Assembly: GCA_027531395.1 (NCBI GenBank) | Contig: JAPZRO010000004.1 | Coordinates: forward strand, 310,001 to 374,000 | Direction: 5' to 3' | DNA from: Porphyrobacter sp. | GTDB taxonomy: Bacteria > Pseudomonadota > Alphaproteobacteria > Sphingomonadales > Sphingomonadaceae | Length of the DNA: 64,000 nt | Part shown: one piece after another, positions 49,761 through 59,200 of the stretch | How the letters are laid out: every line of letters begins with the position of its first letter | Numbering within the stretch: position 1 is the first letter of the stretch | Program-made: the position numbers and the translations under genes | The notes under the pieces: model-generated | What the model was told of the DNA's origin: nothing | What the model saw: the letters and a program-made list of their open reading frames with translations, nothing else | Database searches by the model: none

Positions 49761-50507
49761 TCAGCGCGCGCCGGCGCGCTGGAGGATCGGTTCGAGCGTT
49801 TCCCAGGTGTTGACGTCGAGCTTCTTGCCGTTGAGCACGAAGGTCGGCGTGCCGGTGACGCCGACTTCCTGCGCCTGGGCTTCGGAGGCCTTGACCATCG
49901 CGTCGATGTTGGCGGTGTCGGTCAGGCAGGTGCGGGCCTGATCGGCGCTGAGGCCGCGCGCGGCGAAGAAGTCGAGCAGGCCGGTGACTTCGGCGACCTT
50001 GGCGAAGCGCTGTTCGGGCGGGAGAGCACCCGCCGCCTGCACCGCTGCCGGGTTGCCCTGCAGGCCGGTGAAGACCGCTTCAAGGTTCTGCCACACCTCG
50101 TCCGAGAGCGGCTGCATCTGCTCCTTGGCGCCGCACTGCGCCATGGTGGCGATCACGATGTCGAAGGGATTGAGGAAGATCTCGCGCTGTTCGAAGCTGA
50201 CGACACCGCTGGCGACATACTTGCTCTTGAGCGGCTGCTTGCCGGTGACCGAGAAGGTCGCGCAGTGGCCGCAGGTGTGCGAGGCAAACTCGATCAGCTT
50301 GAGCGGCGCATCGGGGTTGCCGAGCAGGAAGCCGCCTTCGGGAGTGACGGTGACGGTCTCGGTCCAGCTCGTCCCCGGGGGGGCGGTGACCGCGGGCAAG
50401 GCCTCGCCTTCGGCCACTTCGCCGGGGGCAGCATCATCGCCGCACGCAGCGAGTGCCAGCGGGGCAGCGGCCAGCAGGCCGAACGCGAACAGACGGGTGA
50501 GTTTCAT
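49761..50507 (-). CDS. DsbA-family thioredoxin-like lipoprotein
   Basis: 248 residues from ATG 50507. MKLTRLFAFGLLAAAPLALAAC gives a lipoprotein signal with Cys22. The thioredoxin-fold domain has SHTCGHCATF with the CxxC pair in the position of DsbA, and the cis-Pro in TGTPTFVLNG. It is likely a periplasmic lipid-anchored thiol oxidoreductase. It lies directly next to another DsbA-like gene and smc; this arrangement is common in alphaproteobacteria. Partner DsbB is not visible. Confidence 0.86.
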   Translation of the reverse strand: MKLTRLFAFGLLAAAPLALAACGDDAAPGEVAEGEALPAVTAPPGTSWTETVTVTPEGGFLLGNPDAPLKLIEFASHTCGHCATFSVTGKQPLKSKYVASGVVSFEQREIFLNPFDIVIATMAQCGAKEQMQPLSDEVWQNLEAVFTGLQGNPAAVQAAGALPPEQRFAKVAEVTGLLDFFAARGLSADQARTCLTDTANIDAMVKASEAQAQEVGVTGTPTFVLNGKKLDVNTWETLEPILQRAGAR

Positions 50508-50605
50508 CGTCAGGGAATCCTCAGGGAATAGTCGATTGCGAAGGATAGCCGCCCGCCTGCCGGTGCAGCAAGTGGCGTGCACTAGGGCTGTGAACAAATC
50601 CGGGA

Positions 50606-51361
50606 TCAGGGTGTGGCGGCTGCGCCCCCGTCGGCAGCGGCGAAGCGCGCCGAGAGCACCGGATAGAGTGCCTCCCAGCTGTGCACCTCGGCCAGCAGCT
50701 TGTTGTCGAGCGCGAAGCTAGGGGTGGCATTGACCCCGAAATCGGTGAAATCGGCCTCGCCATTGTCGATCAGCTTCTTGGCCGCGGCATCGTTCATGAT
50801 GCAGGCATTGACCTCGGTGATCGAATGGCCGCGTTGCACCATCATGTCGGTCCAGCCGAGCGCGCTGGCGGCGTTCATGCGGCTGGTCTTGTCGGCGCGG
50901 GCCCAGATCTGCTGCTGGCTCTGCGGAGCGTTCTGGGCCTTGGCCATCCACTGGCGCTGGCCATACATGAAAGCGCGGTGGCGTTCCTTGAACCCGGCCG
51001 GGTCGCCGCACTGCACCAGCAGCGAGATGGTGAGATCAAGCGCGTTGCGGATCACCGGACGCACTTCCACCGCCATCTTGCCGGGCAGCAGCAGCGTCAT
51101 GTCCATCGCCGGCTCGCCCTGGATGGTGAAGTTGGCGCAGTGGCCGCAGGTGTAGCTGACGAACTCGATCAGCCGGGTTTCGGCCTTGGGGTTGCCGATC
51201 AGGTGGCCGCGCTCGGTCCGCTCGACCGCCGCGCTCCAATTGCCCTGCGGATCGACGCCCTTGAAGGCGCTGCCGGGATTGGCGAGGTCCTGCTGCGCGC
51301 CCGCGGGCACGGCGAAGGCCGCGAGCGCGGCACCGAAAAGGAAGAGCGGACGCAAGGTCAT
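50606..51361 (-). CDS. DsbA-family periplasmic thioredoxin-like protein
   Basis: 251 residues. MTLRPLFLFGAALAAFAVPAGAQ is a signal peptide. The active site YTCGHCANF has the CxxC pair; the cis-Pro region is NATPSFALDN. Similar to the neighbour but with a cleavable signal and no lipobox, so the two may act in different envelope layers. GACAGGACC precedes the start. The C-terminal tail is Ala-rich. Confidence 0.86.
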   Translation of the reverse strand: MTLRPLFLFGAALAAFAVPAGAQQDLANPGSAFKGVDPQGNWSAAVERTERGHLIGNPKAETRLIEFVSYTCGHCANFTIQGEPAMDMTLLLPGKMAVEVRPVIRNALDLTISLLVQCGDPAGFKERHRAFMYGQRQWMAKAQNAPQSQQQIWARADKTSRMNAASALGWTDMMVQRGHSITEVNACIMNDAAAKKLIDNGEADFTDFGVNATPSFALDNKLLAEVHSWEALYPVLSARFAAADGGAAATP

Positions 51362-51372
51362 GGCGGGTCCTG

Positions 51373-51906
51373 TCAGGTCTTGGGGGTTTCTTGCTCGCCG
51401 AGGCTGCGGGCGAGGGATTCGAGCACGGTGCGAAGTTCCGGATCGCCGATGTCGCGCAAGCTGTCGCCCAGTTCAAGCGGGATCGGCTTGAGCGATGGCG
51501 GAGGCTTGGCGGGTTTGTCGGCCTGTGCCGGGGTGACCGCGCCCTGCCGCAGCTTGACCCGCGCCACCGCCTTGTAGCCGAAGAAGCGGTTCACCCGCTC
51601 GATGATCTCCGGGATGACCTGCTGGATCAGCGGGGCGTGGGCGGGGACGACCACCAGTTGGAGGATGCCCTCGGCCTTCTCGCCCGGAGGGAAGCGGATC
51701 GCCTCGGGGCTGCACACGCGGGCATGAGCCGGGCCTACGATCTCGGGCCAGCGGGTGACGACCGAGGACTGCACGAAGCCGAAGCGGCGGAAGGCGGTGC
51801 GGCCGATCTCGGGCATGAGATCGCCGATCGGGCGCACACCTTGCCCGCGCGGGCGAGTATAGGGCTTCGGCGCGGATTTACCGGAGGATTTCTTGTCGCT
51901 TCCCAT
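51373..51906 (-). CDS. DUF721 family protein (DciA-like)
   Basis: 177 residues from ATG 51906 (an in-frame ATG lies at 51921). The core GRTAFRRFGFVQSSVVTRWPEIVGPAHARVCSPEAIRFP matches DUF721; the family includes DciA, the ancestral loader-type partner of the DnaB helicase. The rest is a KH-like half (ILQLVVVPAHAPLIQQVIPEIIERVNRFFGYKAV) and a Pro-rich tail. It is beside mutY and the DsbA-like genes, as is usual in this group. Confidence 0.82.
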   Translation of the reverse strand: MGSDKKSSGKSAPKPYTRPRGQGVRPIGDLMPEIGRTAFRRFGFVQSSVVTRWPEIVGPAHARVCSPEAIRFPPGEKAEGILQLVVVPAHAPLIQQVIPEIIERVNRFFGYKAVARVKLRQGAVTPAQADKPAKPPPSLKPIPLELGDSLRDIGDPELRTVLESLARSLGEQETPKT

Positions 51907-51935
51907 GTGTCCGCCCGCCATGCCATAGGCGGCGC

Positions 51936-52973
51936 GTGACTGCCAGTATCTCCGACACGCTCCTCGCCTGGTATGATGCCCATGCGCGCGAATTGCCGTG
52001 GCGCAACCCGCCGGGCCGCGCGCTGCCGGATGATCCCGCATGGCCCTACCGCGTGTGGCTGTCCGAGGTCATGCTCCAGCAGACCACGGTGGCGGCGGTA
52101 AAGCCCTATTTTGCGAAGTTCACGACGCTCTGGCCGACGGTCGAGGCGCTGGCTGCCGCGCCCGAGGACGAGGTCATGGCCGCCTGGGCAGGGCTCGGCT
52201 ACTATTCGCGCGCGCGCAATCTGATGAAGTGCGCCCGCGCCGTGGCGGAACGTGGCGGCTTCCCGTCGACCGAGGCCGAGCTGCGCGCCTTGCCTGGCCT
52301 TGGCGACTACACTTCCGCCGCCGTCGCCGCGATCGCATTCGGCCGGCGCGCGGTGGTGGTCGATGCCAATGTCGAGCGGGTGGTGGCTCGCCTGTTCGCG
52401 ATCGAAGAACCGCTGCCGGCGGCGAGGAAGGCGATCCGCGCGGCGGCGCAAGGCATCACGCCGCAGACCCGCGCAGGCGACTATGCGCAGGCCATGATGG
52501 ACCTCGGCGCGCAGACCTGCACGACGCGCGATCCGCGCTGCCTGCTGTGCCCCCTGCGCGAGGCCTGCGCTGCGCGCGCTGCTGGTGATCCCGAGCGATT
52601 GCCGGTCAAGCCCGCGAAGAAAGTCGTGCCCGAGCGGCGTGGCACCGCCTTCTGGATCACGCGCGGGCAAGGGGCCGAGGTATGGCTGGTCACGCGTCCG
52701 GACAAAGGGATGCTGGGCGGGATGCGTGCGCTGCCCGATGACGGTTGGAGCGCGCAGGGCGATGGCTCGGGCGCGGTGCCGCTGGCGGGCGAATGGCGCA
52801 GCCTCGGGGCGGTACGACACGGGTTCACCCATGCCCACCTGACGCTTGAGGTGAAGGCGCTGGAAACCGGCGCGGCAGTGCCGGGCGAGGGCCAGTGGTG
52901 GCCGGTCAGCCGGATTGCGGAAGCGGGGCTTGCGACCCTGTTCGCCAAGGCCGCGGCGCTCGCGCTGGTCTAG
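51936..52973 (+). CDS. mutY: A/G-specific adenine glycosylase
   Basis: 345 residues from a GTG at 51936. It removes A mispaired with 8-oxoG. The catalytic Glu44 is in WLSEVMLQQT, the helix-hairpin-helix is LPGLGDYTS followed by Asp143 (VVVDANVERV), and the 4Fe-4S ligands are Cys195, 202, 205 and 211 with the canonical 6-2-5 spacing. The C-terminal Nudix-like domain begins near 225. The GTG start is divergent from DUF721 by about 30 bases. The stop codon overlaps that of the converging small gene. Confidence 0.96.
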   Translation: MTASISDTLLAWYDAHARELPWRNPPGRALPDDPAWPYRVWLSEVMLQQTTVAAVKPYFAKFTTLWPTVEALAAAPEDEVMAAWAGLGYYSRARNLMKCARAVAERGGFPSTEAELRALPGLGDYTSAAVAAIAFGRRAVVVDANVERVVARLFAIEEPLPAARKAIRAAAQGITPQTRAGDYAQAMMDLGAQTCTTRDPRCLLCPLREACAARAAGDPERLPVKPAKKVVPERRGTAFWITRGQGAEVWLVTRPDKGMLGGMRALPDDGWSAQGDGSGAVPLAGEWRSLGAVRHGFTHAHLTLEVKALETGAAVPGEGQWWPVSRIAEAGLATLFAKAAALALV

Positions 52974-53191
52974 AGAATCCCGCCGCCCAGCGTCAGACGC
53001 ACCGCCGCTATCAGCAGCACGATCAGGCAGAAATTGCGTCCGCCGTCCTTCGAAGACAGCGCGCCGAGGATCACACCGATCACGATTACCGGCAGGGCAA
53101 TCCAGTTGGCCGCTCCGAGCAGGGGCAACTGCGCGGGAATGACGATCACGAGGCTTACGAGGCCGAACAGATAGGCAAGGGCGTTGAGCAT
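52970..53191 (-). CDS. Small membrane protein, unknown
   Basis: 73 residues with three hydrophobic segments (LFGLVSLVIVIPAQL, WIALPVIVIGVILGAL, FCLIVLLIAAVRLTLG). The family is not recognised. The promoter -10 lies right in front of the start codon, without a Shine-Dalgarno. The stop CTA overlaps the mutY TAG. Confidence 0.62.
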   Translation of the reverse strand: MLNALAYLFGLVSLVIVIPAQLPLLGAANWIALPVIVIGVILGALSSKDGGRNFCLIVLLIAAVRLTLGGGIL

Positions 53192-53226
53192 GTGTCTTAT
53201 ATGAATAGGACACCGACGATTTGCAA
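53192..53226 (-). promoter_or_regulatory. Leaderless promoter with inverted repeat at the start codon
   Basis: On the minus strand TTGCAA (53226-53221), 17 bases, CATATA or TATAAG (within 53203-53196), then four to six bases to the ATG. GTGTCTTAT-ATGA-ATAGGACAC (53192-53213, 8 of 9 pairs) covers the -10 and ends exactly at the start codon. Confidence 0.55.
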
Positions 53227-53307
53227 GCCCGCAGGGGCTAGCGGCGATTGACCCTCGCGCCCGCGTGCCGCAGATACGCTCGCGCAAGCCATCGGAGAAT
53301 CCGCCTC

Positions 53308-54624
53308 ATGCCGACCCACGCCCTCGATCTGCCCTCGCTTTCGCGTCGCTCGCTGTTCCGCCACAGCGCCCTGCTGGCGGGAGGTGCCGCGCTCTCGGGA
53401 CTGCCTTTCGGGCGCGCGCTGCTCGCTCATGATGTGGCCGAAAGCTGGCCCAATGTCGCGGCGCTGGCCGACAAATATGTTTCGGGCCGCAAGGTCGCCA
53501 ATCTGCTCGTGACCTTCGGCTGGGGGCAGGAGGCTCACGCCCACAAGGTCGGCGGCGGAACGCTCTCGCTCGCCAAGCCCACCCCGGTCGACGAGAACTC
53601 GCTCTACCGCATCTATTCGATGTCGAAGCCGATCACCGGCATGGCGATCATGATGCTGATTGACGAGGGCAAGCTCGGTCTCGACATGCCGCTGCACGAG
53701 GTCTTGCCCGCCTTCCGCGACATGCGGGTGCTGGTCGATCCCGAAGGCCCGCTGGAGAACACCGTCCCCGCCGAGCGGCCGATCACCATCCGCCAGCTGC
53801 TCACCCACACTGCCGGGCTGGGTTACCAGATCATCAGCAAGGGTCCGCTGCTCAAGGCCTATAACGATCTCGGGCTGGTCGGCGGGCGGGTCAGCCGGAT
53901 GCCGATTCCGGGCTTCCCCAACGTCACCCCCGCACCCGGGCTCGAGGCCTGGGCCGATCGCCTCGCGGGCCTGCCGCTGATGTATCAGCCGGCGACCAAG
54001 TGGAGCTATTCGTGCAGCATCGACCTGCTCGGGCGGGTGGTCGAGGTGGCCAGCGGCATGGAATTCGAGGCCTTCCTCAAGAGCCGCATCTTCGAGCCCT
54101 GCGGCATGAACAGCACGTGGATGCAGGTGCCGCAGAGCGAGGCCTATCGCCTGACCGACAATTACGGGATCCTCGGCGGCAATGCCTTCCCGCTCGATCC
54201 GGGGCAGGCCTCGGTCTATCTCGATCCGCCCGAAGTGCCGGCGGGCGGCGGGGGCCTCGTTTCGAGCCCCAAGGATTACGACCGCTTCCTGCGGATGCTG
54301 CTCGGCTACGGAATGCTCGACGGCGTGCGGGTGATGAGCGAGGAGGCGGTGCGGGTCGGCACCTCCGATCTGCTGCCCAAGACGGTCGACACCAAGGGCA
54401 GCTGGATGGAAGGGCAGGGCCACGGCGCGGGCGGGCGCTCGGTCGGCCAGACCTTCGGCTGGGGCGGGGCGGCAGGCACGCTCGCGGCGGTCGATTTCGG
54501 CCTCAAGCTGCGCTCGACCCTGTTCACGCAGTACATGCCCTCGGAGGCCTATCCGATCCGCGACGAATTCCTCGCCGCGATGGAGGCCGACATGGCCACC
54601 AAGCGCGCGCAGAAGGCGGCGTGA
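53308..54624 (+). CDS. Exported serine hydrolase, beta-lactamase/esterase family
   Basis: 438 residues. Starts at 53308; a twin-Arg signal SRRSLFRHSALLAGGAALSG is visible. The SxxK motif is YSMSKPITG; the Tyr motif is SYSCS rather than the usual YxN; the third motif is not obvious (perhaps the GWGGAAG region, GQTFGWGGAAG). It is close to class C/EstB-type esterases, and the altered second motif suggests esterase rather than beta-lactamase activity. It overlaps nudC by one base (TGATG). Confidence 0.87.
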   Translation: MPTHALDLPSLSRRSLFRHSALLAGGAALSGLPFGRALLAHDVAESWPNVAALADKYVSGRKVANLLVTFGWGQEAHAHKVGGGTLSLAKPTPVDENSLYRIYSMSKPITGMAIMMLIDEGKLGLDMPLHEVLPAFRDMRVLVDPEGPLENTVPAERPITIRQLLTHTAGLGYQIISKGPLLKAYNDLGLVGGRVSRMPIPGFPNVTPAPGLEAWADRLAGLPLMYQPATKWSYSCSIDLLGRVVEVASGMEFEAFLKSRIFEPCGMNSTWMQVPQSEAYRLTDNYGILGGNAFPLDPGQASVYLDPPEVPAGGGGLVSSPKDYDRFLRMLLGYGMLDGVRVMSEEAVRVGTSDLLPKTVDTKGSWMEGQGHGAGGRSVGQTFGWGGAAGTLAAVDFGLKLRSTLFTQYMPSEAYPIRDEFLAAMEADMATKRAQKAA

Positions 54625-55520
54625 TGCACCATCCCGCTGTTCCCGCGCCGCTGATGGCCTTTGCCGGCTCGCCGATCGACCGGGCCGACCATATCAGGGT
54701 CGACGACAATGCGCTCGCCGGCCTGATGGACTGGCGCGCCAAGGTGCTGGTGATGGACGGCCTGCTGCCCGGGGTCGACGACATGGGCGGCCTCGTCTGG
54801 GGCAGTCTCGCCGACGTGCCGCCCGATGCCGAGCTGGTGTTTCTCGGGCTGATGGACGGCAATGCCTGCTTTGCTCCTGTTCCGACCGAGGGTGCGGAGG
54901 GCCCCGCCTATGCCATGCCGCGTGCATGGCAGATCATGCAGCAGCTCGCCCCCGCTGACCTTGCGATCTACGGCGGGGCGCGCAGTCTCGTCGACTGGCA
55001 CGCGCGGCACCGCTTCTGCGCGCGCTGCGGGGCGGGGACGAAGCTGGTCAAGGGCGGCTGGCAGCGGCATTGCGACAATTGCGGCGCGGACCATTTCCCG
55101 CGCACCGATCCGGTGACGATCATGCTGGTCGAGCATGAGGACCGTCTGCTGCTCGGCCGCCAGCCGCGCTTTCCGCCGAAGATGTATTCCGCACTCGCCG
55201 GTTTCGTCGAACCGGGCGAGACCATCGAGGAAGCTGTCGCGCGCGAGATTCACGAGGAGGCGGGGGTGCGCGTGCGCGACGTGCGCTACATCGCAAGCCA
55301 GCCCTGGCCCTTCCCGAGCCAGCTGATGATCGGCTGCACCAGCGTGGCCGATGATCCGACGCTCAATATCGATACCACCGAACTCGAAGACGCGCGCTGG
55401 TTCACCCGCGCCGAGCTGGAGGAAGCGCGCGCGGCGGGCGAGGCGGGCACCGACCTGCTCTACTTCCCGCGCCCCTTCGCCATCGCGCATCACCTGATCG
55501 CCTGGTGGCTCGACAAATGA
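54624..55520 (+). CDS. nudC: NAD(+)/NADH pyrophosphatase
   Basis: 298 residues. Zinc ribbon with Cys132, 135, 150 and 153, the Nudix box GFVEPGETIEEAVAREIHEEAGV (residues 193-215, with the REUxEE core) and the NADH-specific SQPWPFP motif. It hydrolyses NADH and decaps NAD-capped RNA. The ATG overlaps the upstream stop, and the stop TGA overlaps the next ATG, so three genes are coupled. Confidence 0.96.
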   Translation: MHHPAVPAPLMAFAGSPIDRADHIRVDDNALAGLMDWRAKVLVMDGLLPGVDDMGGLVWGSLADVPPDAELVFLGLMDGNACFAPVPTEGAEGPAYAMPRAWQIMQQLAPADLAIYGGARSLVDWHARHRFCARCGAGTKLVKGGWQRHCDNCGADHFPRTDPVTIMLVEHEDRLLLGRQPRFPPKMYSALAGFVEPGETIEEAVAREIHEEAGVRVRDVRYIASQPWPFPSQLMIGCTSVADDPTLNIDTTELEDARWFTRAELEEARAAGEAGTDLLYFPRPFAIAHHLIAWWLDK

Positions 55521-56215
55521 CCGACACGCTCACCTCCGAGCACCTCACCATCGACATCTATTCCGATGTCATGTGCCCGTGGTGCCTGATCGGCTATGGC
55601 CAGCTGACCAAGGCGCTGGGCGAGCTGGAGGGCGAGATCGCCGCGGAAATCCGCTGGCGGCCGTTCGAATTGAACCCCGACATGCCCCGCGAAGGCGAGG
55701 AGCAGGAGGCGCATCTCCAGCGCAAATACCGCCGCCCGGCTGAAGAGGGTGCACGCATTCGCGGGCAGATGAAGACCATTGCCGAAGGGGCGGGCGTATC
55801 GCTCTCCTTTGAGGGGGAGGGTGAGGCACCGCCGGCGATGATGTGGAACACCCGCGATTGCCACAAGCTCCTGGCTTTCGCGCTCGAACAGGCGGGTGCT
55901 GCGGTGCAGACGCAGTTGAAGCTTGCGCTGTTCGCAGCCCATTTCAACCAGCGCCGCAACCTTTCGGATCGGGCGGTGCTGCTCGATATCGCCGCTGCCG
56001 CCGGCCTGCACCGCGAGGCGGCCAAGGCCGCGCTTGATGATCCCGAGCTCGAGGCGCGTGTGATTGCCGAAGAGCAGCAGGCATGGGACCTCAACATCAC
56101 CGGGGTTCCGGCGATGATCGTCAACAACCGCTTCATGATCCCCGGCGCGCAAGCACCCGAGGTCTACGTCAACGCGCTAAGGCGGGTGGCAGCAAAAAGC
56201 CGGGAAGCGCGCTGA
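55517..56215 (+). CDS. DsbA-family FrnE-like oxidoreductase
   Basis: 232 residues from ATG 55517. DVMCPWCLIGYG has the CPWC active site at residues 20-23, typical of the cytosolic FrnE/HCCA isomerase subgroup. No signal peptide. The later cis-Pro region is ITGVPAMIVNNRF. It is likely a cytoplasmic thiol oxidoreductase; its role is not known. The terminator of the converging TonB receptor overlaps its last codons. Confidence 0.9.
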   Translation: MTDTLTSEHLTIDIYSDVMCPWCLIGYGQLTKALGELEGEIAAEIRWRPFELNPDMPREGEEQEAHLQRKYRRPAEEGARIRGQMKTIAEGAGVSLSFEGEGEAPPAMMWNTRDCHKLLAFALEQAGAAVQTQLKLALFAAHFNQRRNLSDRAVLLDIAAAAGLHREAAKAALDDPELEARVIAEEQQAWDLNITGVPAMIVNNRFMIPGAQAPEVYVNALRRVAAKSREAR

Positions 56216-56226
56216 CGCTCCCCGGC
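56194..56226 (-). terminator. Intrinsic terminator of the TonB receptor gene
   Basis: Minus strand GCCGGGGAGCG-TCAGCG-CGCTTCCCGGC (one G-U pair) followed by TTTTT. It overlaps the stop codon of the converging FrnE gene. Confidence 0.85.
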
Positions 56227-56252
56227 CCCTGCCAAGCCATTGGCGCTTTGGC

Positions 56253-59200
56253 TTACATCGTCCAGCGCAGTCCGAGGAACACCGACCGGCCGACCGGGCT
56301 GGTCGGATAGGCGCGCTCGGTGATGAAGGGCTTCACGTTCGAGATGTTGTTGACCCCGCCGAACACCTGCATCCCGTAATCGGTGAAGTTGTACGATGCT
56401 GTGACGCTGTGCGTCCAGGTCTCGCCGGTGATCCCGGCGTCGCCGAACTGCGCCTCGAAGGTCTCGATTTCGACCCCGCGCAGCGCCATCTCGCCGAGAT
56501 AGGTGACGGTGTAGTCGAGATTGAAGTCGCCGATCCCGTAGCTCGCCGTTGCCCGGCCCGACCATTCGGGGCGCTGCAATTCGCCCAGCTCCGGATCGAT
56601 GCGCGACAGGTCGGTCGGATCGAAGAAGAAATCGATCTTGTCGACCCACGATGCGGTTGCTGCCAGGCCGAGACGGTGATCGCCGATGGTGGTGGTGTAG
56701 GACAGCGAGGCATCGACCCCGGCGGTCTCGATCCGGACGAAGTTGATGGTCGTCAGATTGAGCGAGGTGAAACCGAGGAACTGCGCCGAGCTCGGATCGC
56801 GGTTGCGGGTGAAGCTGTTGCAGAAGTCGTTCGGGAAGGTCGAGCTATCATAGCAGTTGTCGACCACATCCTGCGCCGCGACCGTGCTGATCGCGTCGTC
56901 GATCTGGATGTGGTAGTAATCCGCCGTGATCGCCAGCCCGGGAATGAAGCGCGGCTGCAGCACCACACCGACGGTGTAGGTGTCGGCGGTTTCCTCGCGC
57001 AGATCGGGATTGCCCGCGATAGTGCCTGCAAAGCGGGCGCTGAGCGGATCGGCGAAGCCGGCCGGGATGCCGTCGGCGCGGCAGTTGTTGATGCGGTTCT
57101 GGACGTTGGGATCACCGGCAGCCACCAGCGCGTCGATCTCGGCCTGGTCGCAGGGATCGAACGGGCGGAAGAAGGCAGCCTGCGGCGGCGCGAAGAGTTC
57201 CGAGATGTTCGGCGCCCGCACCGCGCGCGAGTAGGTGCCGCGCACGCGGATGTCCTCGATCGGCGACCAGAAGCCGTTGATCGCGTAGGTGAACACCCCG
57301 CCGACCGTGCTGTAGTCCGAATAGCGGCCCGCAAGTTCGAGGCGCAGTTCGTCGAAGAAAGGCACATCCTCGATAAGCGTGGTGCCGAGTTCGCCGAACA
57401 GTTCGACCACGTCGTACTTGCCGCCCGAATTCTGGAAGAACCCGTCGGGCGGGGTGGCAAGCGAGGTCTGCGAGAAGCCCTGTCCGTTGAAGCCCGGCGC
57501 ATCGCCGACGAACTGGCCGGCGGTGCCGTCGACCGTGGTCACCGGCAGGATGCCGCGCACCAGCGGGTCGAAGATCGAGCGGCTCTTCTCCTTGCGATAC
57601 TCCGCACCCACGGCGAACTGGATGCTGTCATAGGGTAGGTTGAAGAAGGCCGAGGTGTCGCCGCTGACCAGCGCGTGAAGCTCGAGCTGATCGGTGCGGA
57701 AGGTGTTGATGGTGGTGGTGGTGATGAAGTCCACCGCCTCCTGGCTGATCGAGCCGACCCCGAACAGGTTGGCCGGTCGGCACTCGCCCTGGCCGGGGAC
57801 GAAGGTGAGATAGCCGAACTCGCCGGTCGGGATGCCGAACACCGTGGCGGGCGAACGCACCGCGGGGTTGATCTCGCTGCGGCACACCGGGTTGCCGCGC
57901 GCATCCCGGGTCACGTCGATCGCGGCGAGGAAGCGGTCGTAGAGCACGTTGTTGCGGTTGATCGCCTTGAGATCATACCGGCCCCAGTTGCCCGAGACAT
58001 CGAAGGTGATCTCGTCCGACAGGTTGCCCTTGAACCCGCCGACGAAGCGGAAGGTCTCGGAGATGTTGGTGTCGATGTTCGGGCCGAGATCGGTCGGATC
58101 GCGGGTGATGAACAGGCCGCCCGCCGCATCCGAGATCGGGCGCAGCACATCGGGGATGAAGGGGTTGTCCGGCGCGACAGTCAGCAGGTCGTAGAACGAG
58201 TTCTGGTTGGTGCCGAAGGTGGTTTCCTGGCGGAAATACTTGCCCTCGAAATAGACGTTCAGACTGTCGCTGATGTCGTAATCTGCGAGCACGTTGATGC
58301 CGTAGCGCTCGGTCTTGGGGATCAGGTAGCCGCTGTTGTCGAAGATGTTGCCTTCGCCGCCGAAGGCGTTGAAGTTCCCGGCGATCAGGCCGTCCTCATC
58401 GAGCACTTCGATCCCGTTGGCGGTGGCGATGTAGCAGCCGCCGAGCGCGCCGAAGCCGTTGTAGTCGAACAGGCCGTTGAAGCCGGTGAAGCTTTCAAGG
58501 CAGTCGCTGCGCCCGTCGCGGTCGATGTCCGAGTTGGGATCGGCGAAGTCGGCCGGGATGATCACGCCGCCGGCCGAGGTGATCTGGAAGCCGTATTGGG
58601 AGCCGATCGCGCGGGTGGGGGCATTGAGCGCACGGTCGATCAGCGCCTGTTCGGCAGCGGTCGGCGTGGTGCCGGTCGGGAAGATCTGGTTGTAGCGCGT
58701 CGTGCCGGGCAGGGGGATCACGAAGCCGTAAGGATAGCGGCCGCGCGAGATATTGAAGAAGTTGCTGAAATTGGGCGTGTTCGTGCCGAGATCGCCGCGC
58801 TGGAAGCGCAGCGCCGGGTTGGGGCCGTCGTCGGCAATGTTGCCGTTGCGGAATTGCGCGCGGTCGCCGAAGCGCAGGCCGTTGTCGTAGCTGTAGTCGC
58901 CCACCAGCGTGATGTTGCCGCGCCCTTCGGCGAAGTTCTTGCCGAACTTGATGTAGCCGTCGAAATTGCCGGCATCGCCTTCGGTCGAGAGGCCGCCGGT
59001 CGCGCCGAGCTCGAGCCCTTCGAATTCGCGGTCGAGCACGAAGTTGACGACGCCCGTGACAGCGTCCGCGCCATAGACCGCCGAAGCGCCGCCGGTGAGG
59101 ACTTCGACCTGCTTGATCAGCGAAGAGGGGATCGAGTTGATGTCGACCACCGAGGTTTCGGCGACACCCGCGACATGGCGACGGCCGTTGACCAGCACCA

